Source: Pedosphaera sp. | GTDB lineage: Bacteria > Verrucomicrobiota > Verrucomicrobiia > Limisphaerales > SXQI01 | DNA: 64,000 nt | Assembly (NCBI GenBank): GCA_025359965.1 | Contig: JANYDC010000077.1 | Location: 29,314-93,313 of the forward strand | Direction: 5' to 3' | Shown here: piece after piece, positions 43,638 through 53,277 of the stretch | Layout of the letters: each line of letters begins with the position of its first letter | Numbering within the stretch: position 1 is the first letter of the stretch | The notes under the pieces: generated by a model | Told to the model about the DNA's origin: nothing | The model's input: the letters and a program-made list of their open reading frames with translations, nothing else | Database searches by the model: none | Translations under genes and position numbers: made by a program

Positions 43638-46600
43638 ATGATCCCGAAAGTCTTTCTTCTAGCGATTCTGCTGTATGTGGAGTCTGCCAGTCTGGGCCAA
43701 ACGGCCGAATCGCTGTTTGCCCAAACCAATCTGGTGGCGTGGTGTATCGTTCCCTTCGATACCAAAAAACGGAACCCGTTCGAGCGGGCCGATATGCTGG
43801 TCAATCTTGGGATCAGCCAGTTTGCCTATGACTGGAGATCGGAGCATGTGCCGAGCTTTGAAACGGAAATCAAAACGTTGGCAGAGCATAAAATTGCGCT
43901 CACCGCATGGTGGATGCCCGCTCCGTTGAACGATGAATCTCGGCAGGCACTGGTTCTGTTTAAGAAATATCATCTTCACCCCCAACTTTGGGTGATGGCT
44001 CAAGGCGGGACCGATGGGCAGGCCGATGCAGATCGCGTGCAGGCGGCGGCGGACCAGATCAAGCAGGTGGCCGATGCGGCGGCGGAAATTGGCTCGATGG
44101 TCGGGTTGTACAACCACGGGGGTTGGTTCGGCGAACCGGAGAATCAGGTTAAAGTCCGAGAACGCCTCGCTGCGATGGGCCGGACCAATGTGGGGCACAT
44201 TTTCAACCTGCATCACGCGCACGAATACATGCCGCGTTTGGAAGCGGTGCTGAAGCTTCTCAAGCCGCATCTGCTTTGCCTTAACCTCAACGGAATGGTG
44301 AAGGATGGGGATAAAATTGGCCGCAAGATCCTGCCCTTCGGCACTGGCGATGACGATTTAAGTATTCTCCGCCGTATCCGGCAGAGCGGCTATGCCGGAC
44401 CCATCGGCATTTTAGGACACACCGAGGAGGACGCTAACGAGAAGCTGAAAAAAGAATTGAGTGGACTGAAATCCATATTGGAAAAGGAGGCCCAGCAAGT
44501 TTCCTTCGAACCGGGCAAGCCGCGCAATAGCGGGGTAGAACCTGGCAAGCAGACGGAGGCGGAATGGGTGGACGACCGTTGGGCACAGACAGATAAGGGA
44601 CCGTTTCTGGCCTCTATCATCGCGTTGCCTGGCGGGGTCCGGATTGCTAAAGGTTTGTCGATTGCACTGGGTGGTTCGACAAACGCATCAGTCGCTTATG
44701 ATACCTCCACCGCGCAATGGGTCGCAGGGTGGACCGGGGGCTTCCTGAAAATTAATCCACAACGCTACGGACTCATCGCCACACCGGAACCGGCGCAATT
44801 ACCCATCATTTCATCGGCCCCGCAGCCCTGGGATGGACAGTCGGTTGATTGGGTTGGCTTGCACAAGGGCGCGTCAAACATCGTGGTGGAGTATCGCGTG
44901 GATGGAGTCTCCATTCTTGAAGTCCCGAGCGTTCAAATTGCGGCGGCAGGATTGGTATTCTGCAAAACCCTGGAAGTGGCAGCACATGAGAAGCCGCTGA
45001 AGCTGGTTACAGCCGCGCATCTGCGCGGCGCAAACGGGCAGCATCAACAATCAACTTTGGGCCACGCCATCCAAAGCACCGATTTCTTCACAGAGGACGG
45101 GGTTGTGACCGGTGTAGGAGTGGCGTCAGATTCTGAACTTCAAACAAGCGCCGTCGGCCCTGGTGGCCGCGCCGCTCACTGGGTGACTCTCCAGCCGTCA
45201 TCCAAAGCGGTCATCTTGACCATTTACCTCTGGAAGGGTGCCGAAAAAACTCGCGACTCATTCCTAAAATTTGTCAACTCCACCGCCGTTCAGACTCAAC
45301 CGAGCAATGTTATGAAGCCGGGCATCACGCATTCCGCTGAGGTCAAAACGGTGGGGCAACGTGGATTGGACAATGATTTTCTGTCTGTCGACACGCTCAC
45401 TGTCCCTTACGAAAATCCCGCCAAAGCGCTGATGTTTTTGGCGGGGGTGGATTTCAACAGCAAGGGCGAGGCGTTTGTTTGCAGCATCCACGGTGATGTG
45501 TGGATGGTCTCCGGCATTGATGATTCGCTTCGAGAATTGCGGTGGAAACGTTATGCCTCGGGCCTATTTCAACCGTTGGGTCTGAAAGTGCGGGGCGATC
45601 TGGTTTACGTGTTGTGCCGGGACCGGATTGTGCGTTTGCACGATGAGAATAACGACGGGGAAGCTGATTTTTACGAAAGCTTTTTTGGGGGGATTGAAAC
45701 GTCCACCGGTGGTCATGATTATGTGACCTGCCTGGAAACGGACGACGCGGGCAATTTCTACTATGTCGATCCCGTGGGTGTGCATCAATTGTCACCCGAT
45801 GGGCGAGCCATGAAAACGCTCGCGCGAGGATTCCGAAATCCCAATGGCATGGGTGTCAGCCCGGATGGCAAGTTCATCACGGTTGCACCGCAGCAGGGGG
45901 AATGGACTCCATCCAGCGAGATTGATGAAATCCACGAGGGCGGTTGGTACGGGTATGGCGGGCCGAAACTGGACCACAACCCGCCGATGGGCCGGGACGT
46001 TCCGTTGTGCTGGATTCCTCACGGAGTAGACAATTCCAGCGGATCGCAGGTGTGGGTACCGAAGGGCACATGGGGACCGATGGGCGGACAAATGCTTCAT
46101 CTCCTCTGGGGCCGGTGCAAATTGATGCTCGTGTTGCGAGACGAGAGTGGCCCCCTCACGCAGGGTGCTACTTTTACATTGCCGGCGAATTTCCTATCGG
46201 GTCCGAATCGTGGAACATTTCACAATGACGCGCTCTACGTCGCCGGAAGCACAGGTTGGCAAACCAGTGCGTCGCGTGACGGCAATTTTCAGCGCGTGCG
46301 ATTGACCGGCAAGCCCGCGCCCATGCCGATTGCGTGGAAGGCCGTCGGCGACAACATCCAGATTTCCTTCAGCCTACCACTTCAACCTGCCACCGCGCAG
46401 GACATCGGGAGCTACAGTCTCAAGCAGTGGAATTATCGTTACACCGCAACCTACGGTTCCAAGGACTACTCGGTAACAAACCCAGATAAGGAAGGGCATG
46501 ACGACATGACCATCGCGTCTGCCAAACTGGCTGATGATGGCAAGACGGTCACTTTGGAGGTGCCCCATCTCAAACCAGCCATGCAATTTGAGTTGAAATG

Positions 46601-46685
46601 GAATCTGGATTTAGTGGGTGGCAAAAGCTGGGCCAGCCAGATGTGGTTCACCATCCACGACCAAGGCCTATCCAAGCCAAGGTAA
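43638..46685 (+). CDS. Three-part fusion: sugar-isomerase-like barrel, DUF6797-like and dehydrogenase-like propeller
   Basis: A 1015-aa exported protein. The signal peptide MIPKVFLLAILLYVESASLG fixes the start; the frame is longer upstream, across the inverted-repeat element. Residues about 25-290 resemble a sugar-phosphate isomerase/epimerase TIM barrel (LYNHGGWFGEPENQ, IFNLHHAHEY, GILGHTEED). Residues about 300-640 resemble DUF6797 (WVDDRWAQTDKGPFLAS). Residues about 660-900 form a six-bladed propeller of the membrane-bound-dehydrogenase type seen in Planctomycetes and Verrucomicrobia (ARGFRNPNGMGVSPDGKF, GGWYGYGGP). Substrate unknown. No heme motif is visible. Confidence 0.78.
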   Translation: MIPKVFLLAILLYVESASLGQTAESLFAQTNLVAWCIVPFDTKKRNPFERADMLVNLGISQFAYDWRSEHVPSFETEIKTLAEHKIALTAWWMPAPLNDESRQALVLFKKYHLHPQLWVMAQGGTDGQADADRVQAAADQIKQVADAAAEIGSMVGLYNHGGWFGEPENQVKVRERLAAMGRTNVGHIFNLHHAHEYMPRLEAVLKLLKPHLLCLNLNGMVKDGDKIGRKILPFGTGDDDLSILRRIRQSGYAGPIGILGHTEEDANEKLKKELSGLKSILEKEAQQVSFEPGKPRNSGVEPGKQTEAEWVDDRWAQTDKGPFLASIIALPGGVRIAKGLSIALGGSTNASVAYDTSTAQWVAGWTGGFLKINPQRYGLIATPEPAQLPIISSAPQPWDGQSVDWVGLHKGASNIVVEYRVDGVSILEVPSVQIAAAGLVFCKTLEVAAHEKPLKLVTAAHLRGANGQHQQSTLGHAIQSTDFFTEDGVVTGVGVASDSELQTSAVGPGGRAAHWVTLQPSSKAVILTIYLWKGAEKTRDSFLKFVNSTAVQTQPSNVMKPGITHSAEVKTVGQRGLDNDFLSVDTLTVPYENPAKALMFLAGVDFNSKGEAFVCSIHGDVWMVSGIDDSLRELRWKRYASGLFQPLGLKVRGDLVYVLCRDRIVRLHDENNDGEADFYESFFGGIETSTGGHDYVTCLETDDAGNFYYVDPVGVHQLSPDGRAMKTLARGFRNPNGMGVSPDGKFITVAPQQGEWTPSSEIDEIHEGGWYGYGGPKLDHNPPMGRDVPLCWIPHGVDNSSGSQVWVPKGTWGPMGGQMLHLLWGRCKLMLVLRDESGPLTQGATFTLPANFLSGPNRGTFHNDALYVAGSTGWQTSASRDGNFQRVRLTGKPAPMPIAWKAVGDNIQISFSLPLQPATAQDIGSYSLKQWNYRYTATYGSKDYSVTNPDKEGHDDMTIASAKLADDGKTVTLEVPHLKPAMQFELKWNLDLVGGKSWASQMWFTIHDQGLSKPR

Positions 46686-46717
46686 CAAAAAAGCGGAAGG
46701 CTTTACGCCTCCCGCTT
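46686..46717 (-). terminator. Rho-independent terminator of the PQQ/AMP-ligase operon
   Basis: Stem AAGCGG-A-AGGC / GCCT-C-CCGCTT with one internal mismatch. On the minus strand it is followed by TTTTTTG. It lies 24 bases after the stop of the adenylating-enzyme gene and one base from the convergent fusion gene. Confidence 0.9.
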
Positions 46718-46740
46718 GGGTGAATCATTTGTCGGAGGCG

Positions 46741-47832
46741 TTAGTACACGCCTTCGATGATGGTCTTTTCCATCGCTCCGAAGGGGCGCACTTCAGCCAC
46801 GCCATCCCAGGGATACAGATCGCAGGGCATACGGCGGATAGCCTCATCGCGCTCAAGGAAACGCGGCATGAAGAATTCCTTCGTCAGGGTCGTAAGCTCA
46901 ACACGACCCCATTCGCCATAACCTTTTGTGACGGTGGTATCGTTCGGTTCAACCACCCGCAAAACCGCTCTTGGCTGAGGGGCATGGTAGGTGATTGAAT
47001 AATTGTCGGCCGGTGTGAGAGGGCGGCTGGCGGCGAGACCCATTAGCGTATTGCCATACGTTGGCACGAACCCGATGCGGTTTTCCAGAACCTCTTCCAC
47101 GATGAACCGGACATATTGTGGGGCCATGGTCGTACCGCCACAGAACACCCCGCGCACACCAGCGTCCCAGAGGTTGATCTTCTCACCCAGAGCTTCGAGC
47201 AACTTGGGCGTGGTGAACAGCGCGCTGACTTTGCGATTTTTAAGAATGGTCAGGGCCTGGTCGACCACGTGGTCCATGTAATCGCGAGCCACTTCAAATT
47301 GCTTTTTACCCAGGACCTTCTTAACCCAGCGAGGGTCCAGATCAATGAAATAGCAGGAACAGCCACGGACATTGGCCAAGTGTTCAATGGAAAGGCGCAA
47401 CCGACGGGGGCCGGTGGGGCCGACCATCAGCCAGTACTCGTTGCGTGGGAACTGCGCATCGCTCAGAGTGTTGGAAAACTCGCTGTAATCGATCTTGTAA
47501 TCATCCCAGCCAATGCGTTGCTTGGGCATGCCGGTGGTTCCACCGGTTTCAAAGATGTTGAAAGGGCGACCCTTATAGGCTTTGGGGGCCCATATTTCGT
47601 TGGGAAGGTCGCGCAGCCATTCGTCCTGGAAGTGGGGAAACCTTTGAATGTCAGCAAATGACTTAACTTCCACAGCAGGCTTCCAACCTGCCTTTTTGGC
47701 CCAATCAAGCCAGAAGGGGCAGCCGGTTTCTTCGGAGAAGTGCCACTGCACAATCTCGCGCGTATGGGCATCCAGTTTTTGTTGCGCGGCAGCGGCCGCT
47801 GCCTGGAGTTGGGGGGAAATGGTCTCGCTCAT
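46741..47832 (-). CDS. PaaK-like AMP-binding (adenylate-forming) enzyme, short
   Basis: A 363-aa member of the phenylacetate-CoA-ligase-like branch of adenylate-forming enzymes. The phosphate-binding motif FETGGTTGMPKQRIGWDDY is intact near residue 93, with further landmarks in FCGGTTMAP, PTYGNTLMGLAAS and YGEWGRVELTT. The protein ends soon after the hinge region, so most of the C-terminal lid domain of typical 430-aa members is missing. It may adenylate a substrate without thioester formation, or need a partner. It is last in an operon after two PQQ-propeller genes (30-base gap). Substrate unknown. Confidence 0.72.
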   Translation of the reverse strand: MSETISPQLQAAAAAAQQKLDAHTREIVQWHFSEETGCPFWLDWAKKAGWKPAVEVKSFADIQRFPHFQDEWLRDLPNEIWAPKAYKGRPFNIFETGGTTGMPKQRIGWDDYKIDYSEFSNTLSDAQFPRNEYWLMVGPTGPRRLRLSIEHLANVRGCSCYFIDLDPRWVKKVLGKKQFEVARDYMDHVVDQALTILKNRKVSALFTTPKLLEALGEKINLWDAGVRGVFCGGTTMAPQYVRFIVEEVLENRIGFVPTYGNTLMGLAASRPLTPADNYSITYHAPQPRAVLRVVEPNDTTVTKGYGEWGRVELTTLTKEFFMPRFLERDEAIRRMPCDLYPWDGVAEVRPFGAMEKTIIEGVY

Positions 47833-47862
47833 GGGGTTCGTCTTAAAGCTCAGGAGGATTGG

Positions 47863-49455
47863 TTACTTTTTCAAATCGGTGGCAGGCGGCGTATCCTTGT
47901 TGATCTTGGCCAAGGCAGTGTCTTGGAAAGCAAAGAGATGGGTGTTGCTTTGCAGGTAAATAACGCCGTTGGCGACAATGGGAGTCGAATAAACAGGGGC
48001 TCCCAGATTGCTCTCGCTGATGACTTTCTTCTCCTTGCTCGCGGCAAGAATGGTGAAATCGCCATCCTCGTCGCCCACATAAACTTTGCCGTCGGCTGCA
48101 AGGGTCGAACCCCACATGTGGGCCTTCATGTCATGAACCCAATACGGCTTGCCTGTTTCTGCATCAAGGCAATGCACAAACCCCGAGAAATCCCCGACGA
48201 ACAACAGCCCGTCAGGCGTGATGGACACAGTGGAAATGCTCCGGTGGATTTTGTCGTAGGTCCAAACTTTGCCGGTTTTGGTGATGTCCCCGGTCTTCGT
48301 GGCATCAATGCAGGTGAGAATGCCGACACCTTCTCCGTGCTCTGGATCCTGACCCGTGGCCACATAGATGCGGTTTTTCCAAAAGACCGGAGTGGCGTTA
48401 ATTTCGCTTGGCCCCTCGGCCAATGGATATTTGATGGGCTTTCCGTCCTTAACCTTGTATTCGGGGGGATTGCAATCAAACCACCAGACCTTTTTCAGGT
48501 AATTGACATCGCCTTCCTTGGTTGGCGTTGCGTCCAGCGCGTAGCACAGTCCGTCGCCACCGCCAAAAAAGACCAACTGTTTGCCGTTGACCACGCCGGT
48601 CGAAGGCGAAGTCCACTGTCCATGAAAAATGCGGGGACCAATTTCAGCGTTGTCCTCACCCATTAGCTCGCCGGTATTCTTATTCAGGGCGATGAAGCTG
48701 GGGGATTTAGGCGAAGGAATGTTGGAGTGCGTCCAGTCCTGCCCATTGGAGGTGCAGACATACACGAGGTCGCCCACGATGATGACCGAGCAATTGGAGG
48801 CGTTGTGAGGGAAAACTCCCAGTTCGTCCATCATGTCGTAACGCCAAATGATATCGGCATCCTTCGGGCCTGGTTCGATCTTCGGTTTGCCGGGACCAGC
48901 CATGTATTGACCTTCATCTTTGAATGGGCCTTCGTTGCCGGCAGCCAACCCTTTGGTGCTCAAACAAAGGACTTCGCAACGGCTCGTGACCACGTAAACG
49001 CGATCCCCTTCAATTTTTGGCGAGGACAACAGACCCAGGTTTTCCCAGTCGTTGACTTTGCCGGAGATCAGCTTGGGCACCACCAACTGCCATTGAAAAT
49101 CGCCGGTCTTCTCATCAAAACACATCAGAACACTTCGGTCGCCCTGATGCTTTTTGTCACGAGGACTATCGTTGTTGGTACCAATAAACACGCGGCCGCC
49201 GGAGACAGTGACATTGCCGTAGCTTTGTGAGCCCAGTTTGGCCGCCCACCGCACATTTTTGGTGGTCGCCAAATCGACATCCTCGGTGCCTGATTTCATT
49301 TTGCCTGCGTCAAAGCGGTCAGGCAGCCCCGTGGCCGGAGAGTACATATTGCGGCCGGGATCATTGCCGCCCCACTGTGGCCAATCCGCCGCCAGTAAAT
49401 GCCATCCGAGCAACGCCGCAGGCACCGCTGTCTTAATAAGGCTTTTCCAATTCAT
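47863..49455 (-). CDS. PQQ-type beta-propeller protein, exported
   Basis: A 530-aa protein with a short signal (MNWKSLIKTAVPAALLGWHL, ending LLAADW) and the entry motif WPQWGGNDPGRNMYS. Blades carry DxxTGxxxW motifs such as CFDEKTGDFQWQL and CLDAETGKPYWVHD. Second gene of a three-gene minus-strand operon (25-base gap upstream, 30 downstream). It resembles outer-membrane-assembly-type and PQQ-dehydrogenase-type propellers, but no metal or PQQ site can be assigned. It differs from its neighbour by lacking an added C-terminal domain. Confidence 0.88.
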   Translation of the reverse strand: MNWKSLIKTAVPAALLGWHLLAADWPQWGGNDPGRNMYSPATGLPDRFDAGKMKSGTEDVDLATTKNVRWAAKLGSQSYGNVTVSGGRVFIGTNNDSPRDKKHQGDRSVLMCFDEKTGDFQWQLVVPKLISGKVNDWENLGLLSSPKIEGDRVYVVTSRCEVLCLSTKGLAAGNEGPFKDEGQYMAGPGKPKIEPGPKDADIIWRYDMMDELGVFPHNASNCSVIIVGDLVYVCTSNGQDWTHSNIPSPKSPSFIALNKNTGELMGEDNAEIGPRIFHGQWTSPSTGVVNGKQLVFFGGGDGLCYALDATPTKEGDVNYLKKVWWFDCNPPEYKVKDGKPIKYPLAEGPSEINATPVFWKNRIYVATGQDPEHGEGVGILTCIDATKTGDITKTGKVWTYDKIHRSISTVSITPDGLLFVGDFSGFVHCLDAETGKPYWVHDMKAHMWGSTLAADGKVYVGDEDGDFTILAASKEKKVISESNLGAPVYSTPIVANGVIYLQSNTHLFAFQDTALAKINKDTPPATDLKK

Positions 49456-49480
49456 AAGTCGTGTGTCGTAGAGGCTGAAA

Positions 49481-51784
49481 TTATTCGTTAGGTGTCACCA
49501 TAACATTGTCTATCGCAATCCGCATATCCTGCGGGGAGAAACCATAAAGGCCGGGGCAACCGGTCTGATGGGCCGTCTTGTGGGGCACCTCGATGGTCCA
49601 TGCAGCGGGCTCGGCTTCGTCACGTTTCCAAACTTTGGCGCGCACCACCCCGGTTCCATCGGGCTTCACATCCACGCGGGATTTCAGGGTGTACCAAGTA
49701 TTGGGCGTCCATTTAAAATCAACTGAGACGCGCAAACGCTCAAGGTTGGAGCTGACGTCAAGCTTCTGGTCGTTGCCCTTCAAGGCAATCAAATAGCGTT
49801 GGTTGATGACGCCCACCTCCGACATTTTGCGGCGGTTGCCCTCGCTGAAAACATCAGCCTGGATGGTGTAGTTTTTCAGGTCAGGTGTCCCCATGAACAC
49901 TGTGCCGCGTTGGAAAAATTTATTGTCGATGGTTTTCACCAGCGCCTTGGTCCCGCCGGAATCACGCACCTCAAATTTGAAGCGCGCGCCAATCCACGGC
50001 AGAGGCGGATAGGCAAAGGCAGTCGGAGCCTCTATGGTATTGGTGGTGGTTTCGCTTAGGGTGAACGATTCGAAATCCTGCTTGATGGGAAGCCCGGGTA
50101 GCACGCGACCGCGAATGTAGCCATGCGCCGCACCCAGCGTGGCCTGAAAAGCGCCCGCAGAATAGGTCTTCTCCGGCGCAGCGATCAATTCTCCAGCTTC
50201 GTTGAAAGCACCCTTCATGTTCGACTTCACGCGGGCGGTGGGCGGAATGTAGGACTCCCATTTAACTTCACGAGGCTCAATATTGTCTTTCGCCAACAGA
50301 CCGTTGGCATCCAAAGCACGAATGTGGAAAGTGGCCTTCTGAGATGGGTTTAGCAACACTTCGGAAGGCACAATTTGCAGTTGAGTGATTTCTCCGGCAG
50401 CGGGCCATTTTTCAGCCGGCACCGCTTTGGCCAATCCGGGATTGTTTCCCTTTTTTCCAAATGCGTAGAGGTAACGTGTGGTCTGCATGTAGACCTTCCC
50501 GTTATAGGGCACAGGGGTGCCAAAGCAACGACCCTCGAGAGAGGTGTGCGACAGTTCCACAGGCTTTTCGTCGGTGGGCCGGAAGACATAAAAGCCGCCG
50601 GACGAGCCGGATTCACCGCCATCGGTCTTAGTTTTGGGATCGTCGAGGATTGGAACGAAGAGTTTTCCATCAGCGAACACCAAACATGAATTGCGCTGTT
50701 CGATACCAATTTGGTGCTTCCATAAAATCTTGCCGGTGGCTGCATCTATCGAGCACAAATTGCCTTTTTCGTTGACCACATAAATTCGGTCTCCCACCAG
50801 GATGGGCGAGCTGGTTGAGGTGGATAATTCATTGGCCCAGAGTTCAACCTGGGAGCGTTCAATGACGATCGGTCCGGCAGCGGCGTTCGTCAGAGTCACT
50901 TCGGGGATTTTCAACGCGACCATTTGGCCGGGTTCATAAGGGGTGCCGTAGATGGCGATCACCTTGTCATTATTATGAACCAACACGGTGGCATTGATAC
51001 CGGCCTTGGCCAGCGGCACCCGCCAAAGGGCGTCGCCCGTGCGGGCGTTGACACAAACAATCGAGCCATCACCCGTGGCGGTGATAAAAACCCTTTTGCC
51101 CTGATACCACGTCAGATAGGGGTGGGAAAAGGAGTTGTCGCGAGGACGGTCGCCGGGGCTGGAACTCCAAACCAATTCACCATTTTTCTTATCGAACGCG
51201 TAGAAACGGTCTCCCGCCGCGCCGTTGCCGCCCCAGTTGGCCGTGATGCCGCGCGTGATCACCAAATCCTGATCGATCAACGGAGAGGCGGTCCGGCTGT
51301 TGGGGAAAGTCAGCCGCCCAAACTGCTCCATAAGAGAGTGCATCCAGAGGGGTTTGCCATCGCGGTCAAACCCGCCCAATAACCCCTGCGTGCCCTGCAT
51401 GTACACATTTCCCGTCTCAGGATCAACCGCCGGACTGGAAGTGGCGTAGCGCAAATAAATGGTGTCGCTGATGAAATCGTTGTAGCGGCGCTCCCAAAGT
51501 TTTTGGCCGGTCTCGGCGTCGAAACAGGTCAGGCCCTCCTGCAAATCAGCTTCTTCTCCGAGATAACCCATGATGTAAACGCGCCCATCGGCCACCACGG
51601 GAGTCGATTGGCCCGGGAACGCCGCTCGCCAAAGATAGGACTGCCCGTCGATCTGTTCTGGCAATCCGGTTTCGCGCGAGACACCATTCTGCTCGGGGCC
51701 GCGCCACGCCAGCCATCCGGTGACGGGGGCAGCTTGTGCGGCTGCCGCGAGGATAACAGAGAGAAAAAGAGTTTGAATGTTCAT
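49481..51784 (-). CDS. PQQ-type beta-propeller protein with C-terminal beta domain
   Basis: A 767-aa exported protein. The ATG opens a signal peptide (MNIQTLFLSVILAAAAQAA); the longer frame upstream has no ribosome-binding site. The N-terminal propeller (about 20-450) has WRGPEQNGVSRETGLPEQ, CFDAETGQKLWERR and SIDAATGKILWKHQ. Residues about 470-767 form a separate beta-rich part with LamG- or family-16-like features (NTWYTLKSRVDVKPDGTG, IAIDNVMV). First gene of the operon that ends with the short adenylating enzyme. Its partner and substrate are unknown. Confidence 0.85.
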   Translation of the reverse strand: MNIQTLFLSVILAAAAQAAPVTGWLAWRGPEQNGVSRETGLPEQIDGQSYLWRAAFPGQSTPVVADGRVYIMGYLGEEADLQEGLTCFDAETGQKLWERRYNDFISDTIYLRYATSSPAVDPETGNVYMQGTQGLLGGFDRDGKPLWMHSLMEQFGRLTFPNSRTASPLIDQDLVITRGITANWGGNGAAGDRFYAFDKKNGELVWSSSPGDRPRDNSFSHPYLTWYQGKRVFITATGDGSIVCVNARTGDALWRVPLAKAGINATVLVHNNDKVIAIYGTPYEPGQMVALKIPEVTLTNAAAGPIVIERSQVELWANELSTSTSSPILVGDRIYVVNEKGNLCSIDAATGKILWKHQIGIEQRNSCLVFADGKLFVPILDDPKTKTDGGESGSSGGFYVFRPTDEKPVELSHTSLEGRCFGTPVPYNGKVYMQTTRYLYAFGKKGNNPGLAKAVPAEKWPAAGEITQLQIVPSEVLLNPSQKATFHIRALDANGLLAKDNIEPREVKWESYIPPTARVKSNMKGAFNEAGELIAAPEKTYSAGAFQATLGAAHGYIRGRVLPGLPIKQDFESFTLSETTTNTIEAPTAFAYPPLPWIGARFKFEVRDSGGTKALVKTIDNKFFQRGTVFMGTPDLKNYTIQADVFSEGNRRKMSEVGVINQRYLIALKGNDQKLDVSSNLERLRVSVDFKWTPNTWYTLKSRVDVKPDGTGVVRAKVWKRDEAEPAAWTIEVPHKTAHQTGCPGLYGFSPQDMRIAIDNVMVTPNE

Positions 51785-51933
51785 GACAGAAAGATGGGAT
51801 GCGCCGGAAATGAAACAATTCCGGCTTGTGTACAGCGACAACGGAAATCAAAGAATGATGGACGTGGACCGCGCGACATATTGAGAATAGTACCTGTACG
51901 TATGAATTTGGCAACCAGCTTTCATTGACGATC

Positions 51934-52449
51934 ATGTCCCGAGAAAATTCATCTTCCCCTCACCTGCCCCCTTTGGACGCACCATCGCGCAAGCGTTTGC
52001 CCATCCTGCTGCGCCGAGCCTGGTTCAGCCTCAACCAAGCTTTCCGACGTCGCATTGCGCATCTGGGGCTGACTCCGGATCAGTTCACAGTGCTCCGAAC
52101 GCTGACCGAACATCCCGATGATGCGCTCTCTCAACGGGAGTTGGCCGAGATTATGTCGAGCGATCCCAACACGGTGGCCTCGTTGCTGGAACGAATGGAA
52201 AGCCAAGGGTGGATTGGGAGGGAACGTGATGCTTCAGACCGCCGAGCACATGTGCTTCGGCTTCTGGAGGCCGGACGAGTGGTTTATGAGGAAGCGCGCG
52301 CCATTGCGGTGGGGCTTCAAGCCGAGACACTGGTGGCCATTCCCGAAAACGAGCGGGATCTATTTCTGGAACATCTCGCCAGCGTGGCCGAACACTGCCG
52401 CGATGCCGCTGAAGCTTCTCCGAGACAAAAGCGCGGAACGAAGGTTTGA
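51934..52449 (+). CDS. MarR-family transcriptional regulator
   Basis: A 171-aa regulator with a winged helix (LTPDQFTVLRTLTEHPDDAL, LSQRELAEIMSSDPNTVASLLERMESQGWI, then the wing RERDASDRRAHVLRL). It is divergent from the PQQ operon, and a weak GTAC-CT-GTAC palindrome at 51890-51899 in the gap might be its operator. The ligand is unknown. The start is the second codon-level choice: an upstream TTG would add three residues. Confidence 0.92.
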   Translation: MSRENSSSPHLPPLDAPSRKRLPILLRRAWFSLNQAFRRRIAHLGLTPDQFTVLRTLTEHPDDALSQRELAEIMSSDPNTVASLLERMESQGWIGRERDASDRRAHVLRLLEAGRVVYEEARAIAVGLQAETLVAIPENERDLFLEHLASVAEHCRDAAEASPRQKRGTKV

Positions 52450-52494
52450 TTGCGCAGAGTGATCCCGGAACGAGGAAAGGCAGGGTCTCAAAGC

Positions 52495-52535
52495 AAAAAA
52501 GACATGCGGGCGCGCGTTAGCGTGCACCGCATGTC
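52495..52535 (-). terminator. Strong hairpin terminator
   Basis: Stem GACATGCGG / CCGCATGTC, one bulged A, then GCGCGC / GCGTGC closing a four-base loop. On the minus strand it is followed by TTTTTT. It can end transcription of the minus-strand low-complexity protein gene, about 170 bases upstream on that strand. Confidence 0.85.
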
Positions 52536-52704
52536 GTAGGGACAGGGACTTAGAACAGGTCGACTCTGGGAGTGATTTGAGCTGGTTTGAAGCTGAGAAC
52601 AGGTTTTGAGATGTTTTGAAGTTAGAAGGGGGACAGAAAGCACGCTCAGAGTTGGCCTATTAAAATTGAAAGTTAGTGGACGAAGGAAGAAGGTGTTTTG
52701 AAGC

Positions 52705-53277
52705 TTACTTGGTCGGATAACGGCGAGGAGCGGGGATGGCCTGCTTTACGGAGAAGGCAGGGTTGTAGGGTGCGCGTTTCGGCGGCGGTATTGGCCAGGC
52801 GGGTTTGTTGGTTATCTGGCCAAAGCATTGACGGGGCATGGCTTCGGTTTGTTGATTATGTTGTATATTACTCCGTGATTTTGATCGATTATGTTGCATA
52901 CCTGGATTTCGGATGGTTGCTGATTGGCGCGGGGTGACTTCGGATGGAATTGGCGCATTGGATAAGCTGGAGGAATAGGGGTTGAGCTGGGTATGTTCAG
53001 CTGGTTGGCTGAGATTTAGTGAATGGTTAGGTAGAGTGGAAGTGTCGTTATTTGTTTGTTCTATTTCATCTGAATGCTGGCATTTATCAGGTGTTTGTGC
53101 GTGTTTTTGGAGTTTGTTCACGCGTTCCTGAATCTGGGTTTCGAGTTCGAAGATGATTTGGAGTTCTTGCGGGGTTAGTCTGCCATTCTCCACAAGGTCG
53201 AGGGCCCTTCGGCGGATGCGGTTTAGGATGGTGGAGTGACTGGGGTCGTTCAGCTTCGTTTTATTTTTCGTTTCCAT
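52705..53277 (-). CDS. Hypothetical protein, helical N-terminus and Asn/Gln/Pro/Ser-rich tail
   Basis: A 190-aa protein I cannot assign. From the chosen ATG, residues 1-55 are helical and charged (STILNRIRRRALDLVENGRL, TPQELQIIFELETQIQERVN), reminiscent of a small DNA-binding or adaptor segment. The remaining 130 residues are low-complexity, rich in Asn, Gln, Pro and Ser. Base composition is more AT-rich than the flanks. The frame extends 58 codons upstream with a Cys-rich stretch that does not look coding. A strong terminator follows. Confidence 0.45.
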   Translation of the reverse strand: METKNKTKLNDPSHSTILNRIRRRALDLVENGRLTPQELQIIFELETQIQERVNKLQKHAQTPDKCQHSDEIEQTNNDTSTLPNHSLNLSQPAEHTQLNPYSSSLSNAPIPSEVTPRQSATIRNPGMQHNRSKSRSNIQHNQQTEAMPRQCFGQITNKPAWPIPPPKRAPYNPAFSVKQAIPAPRRYPTK

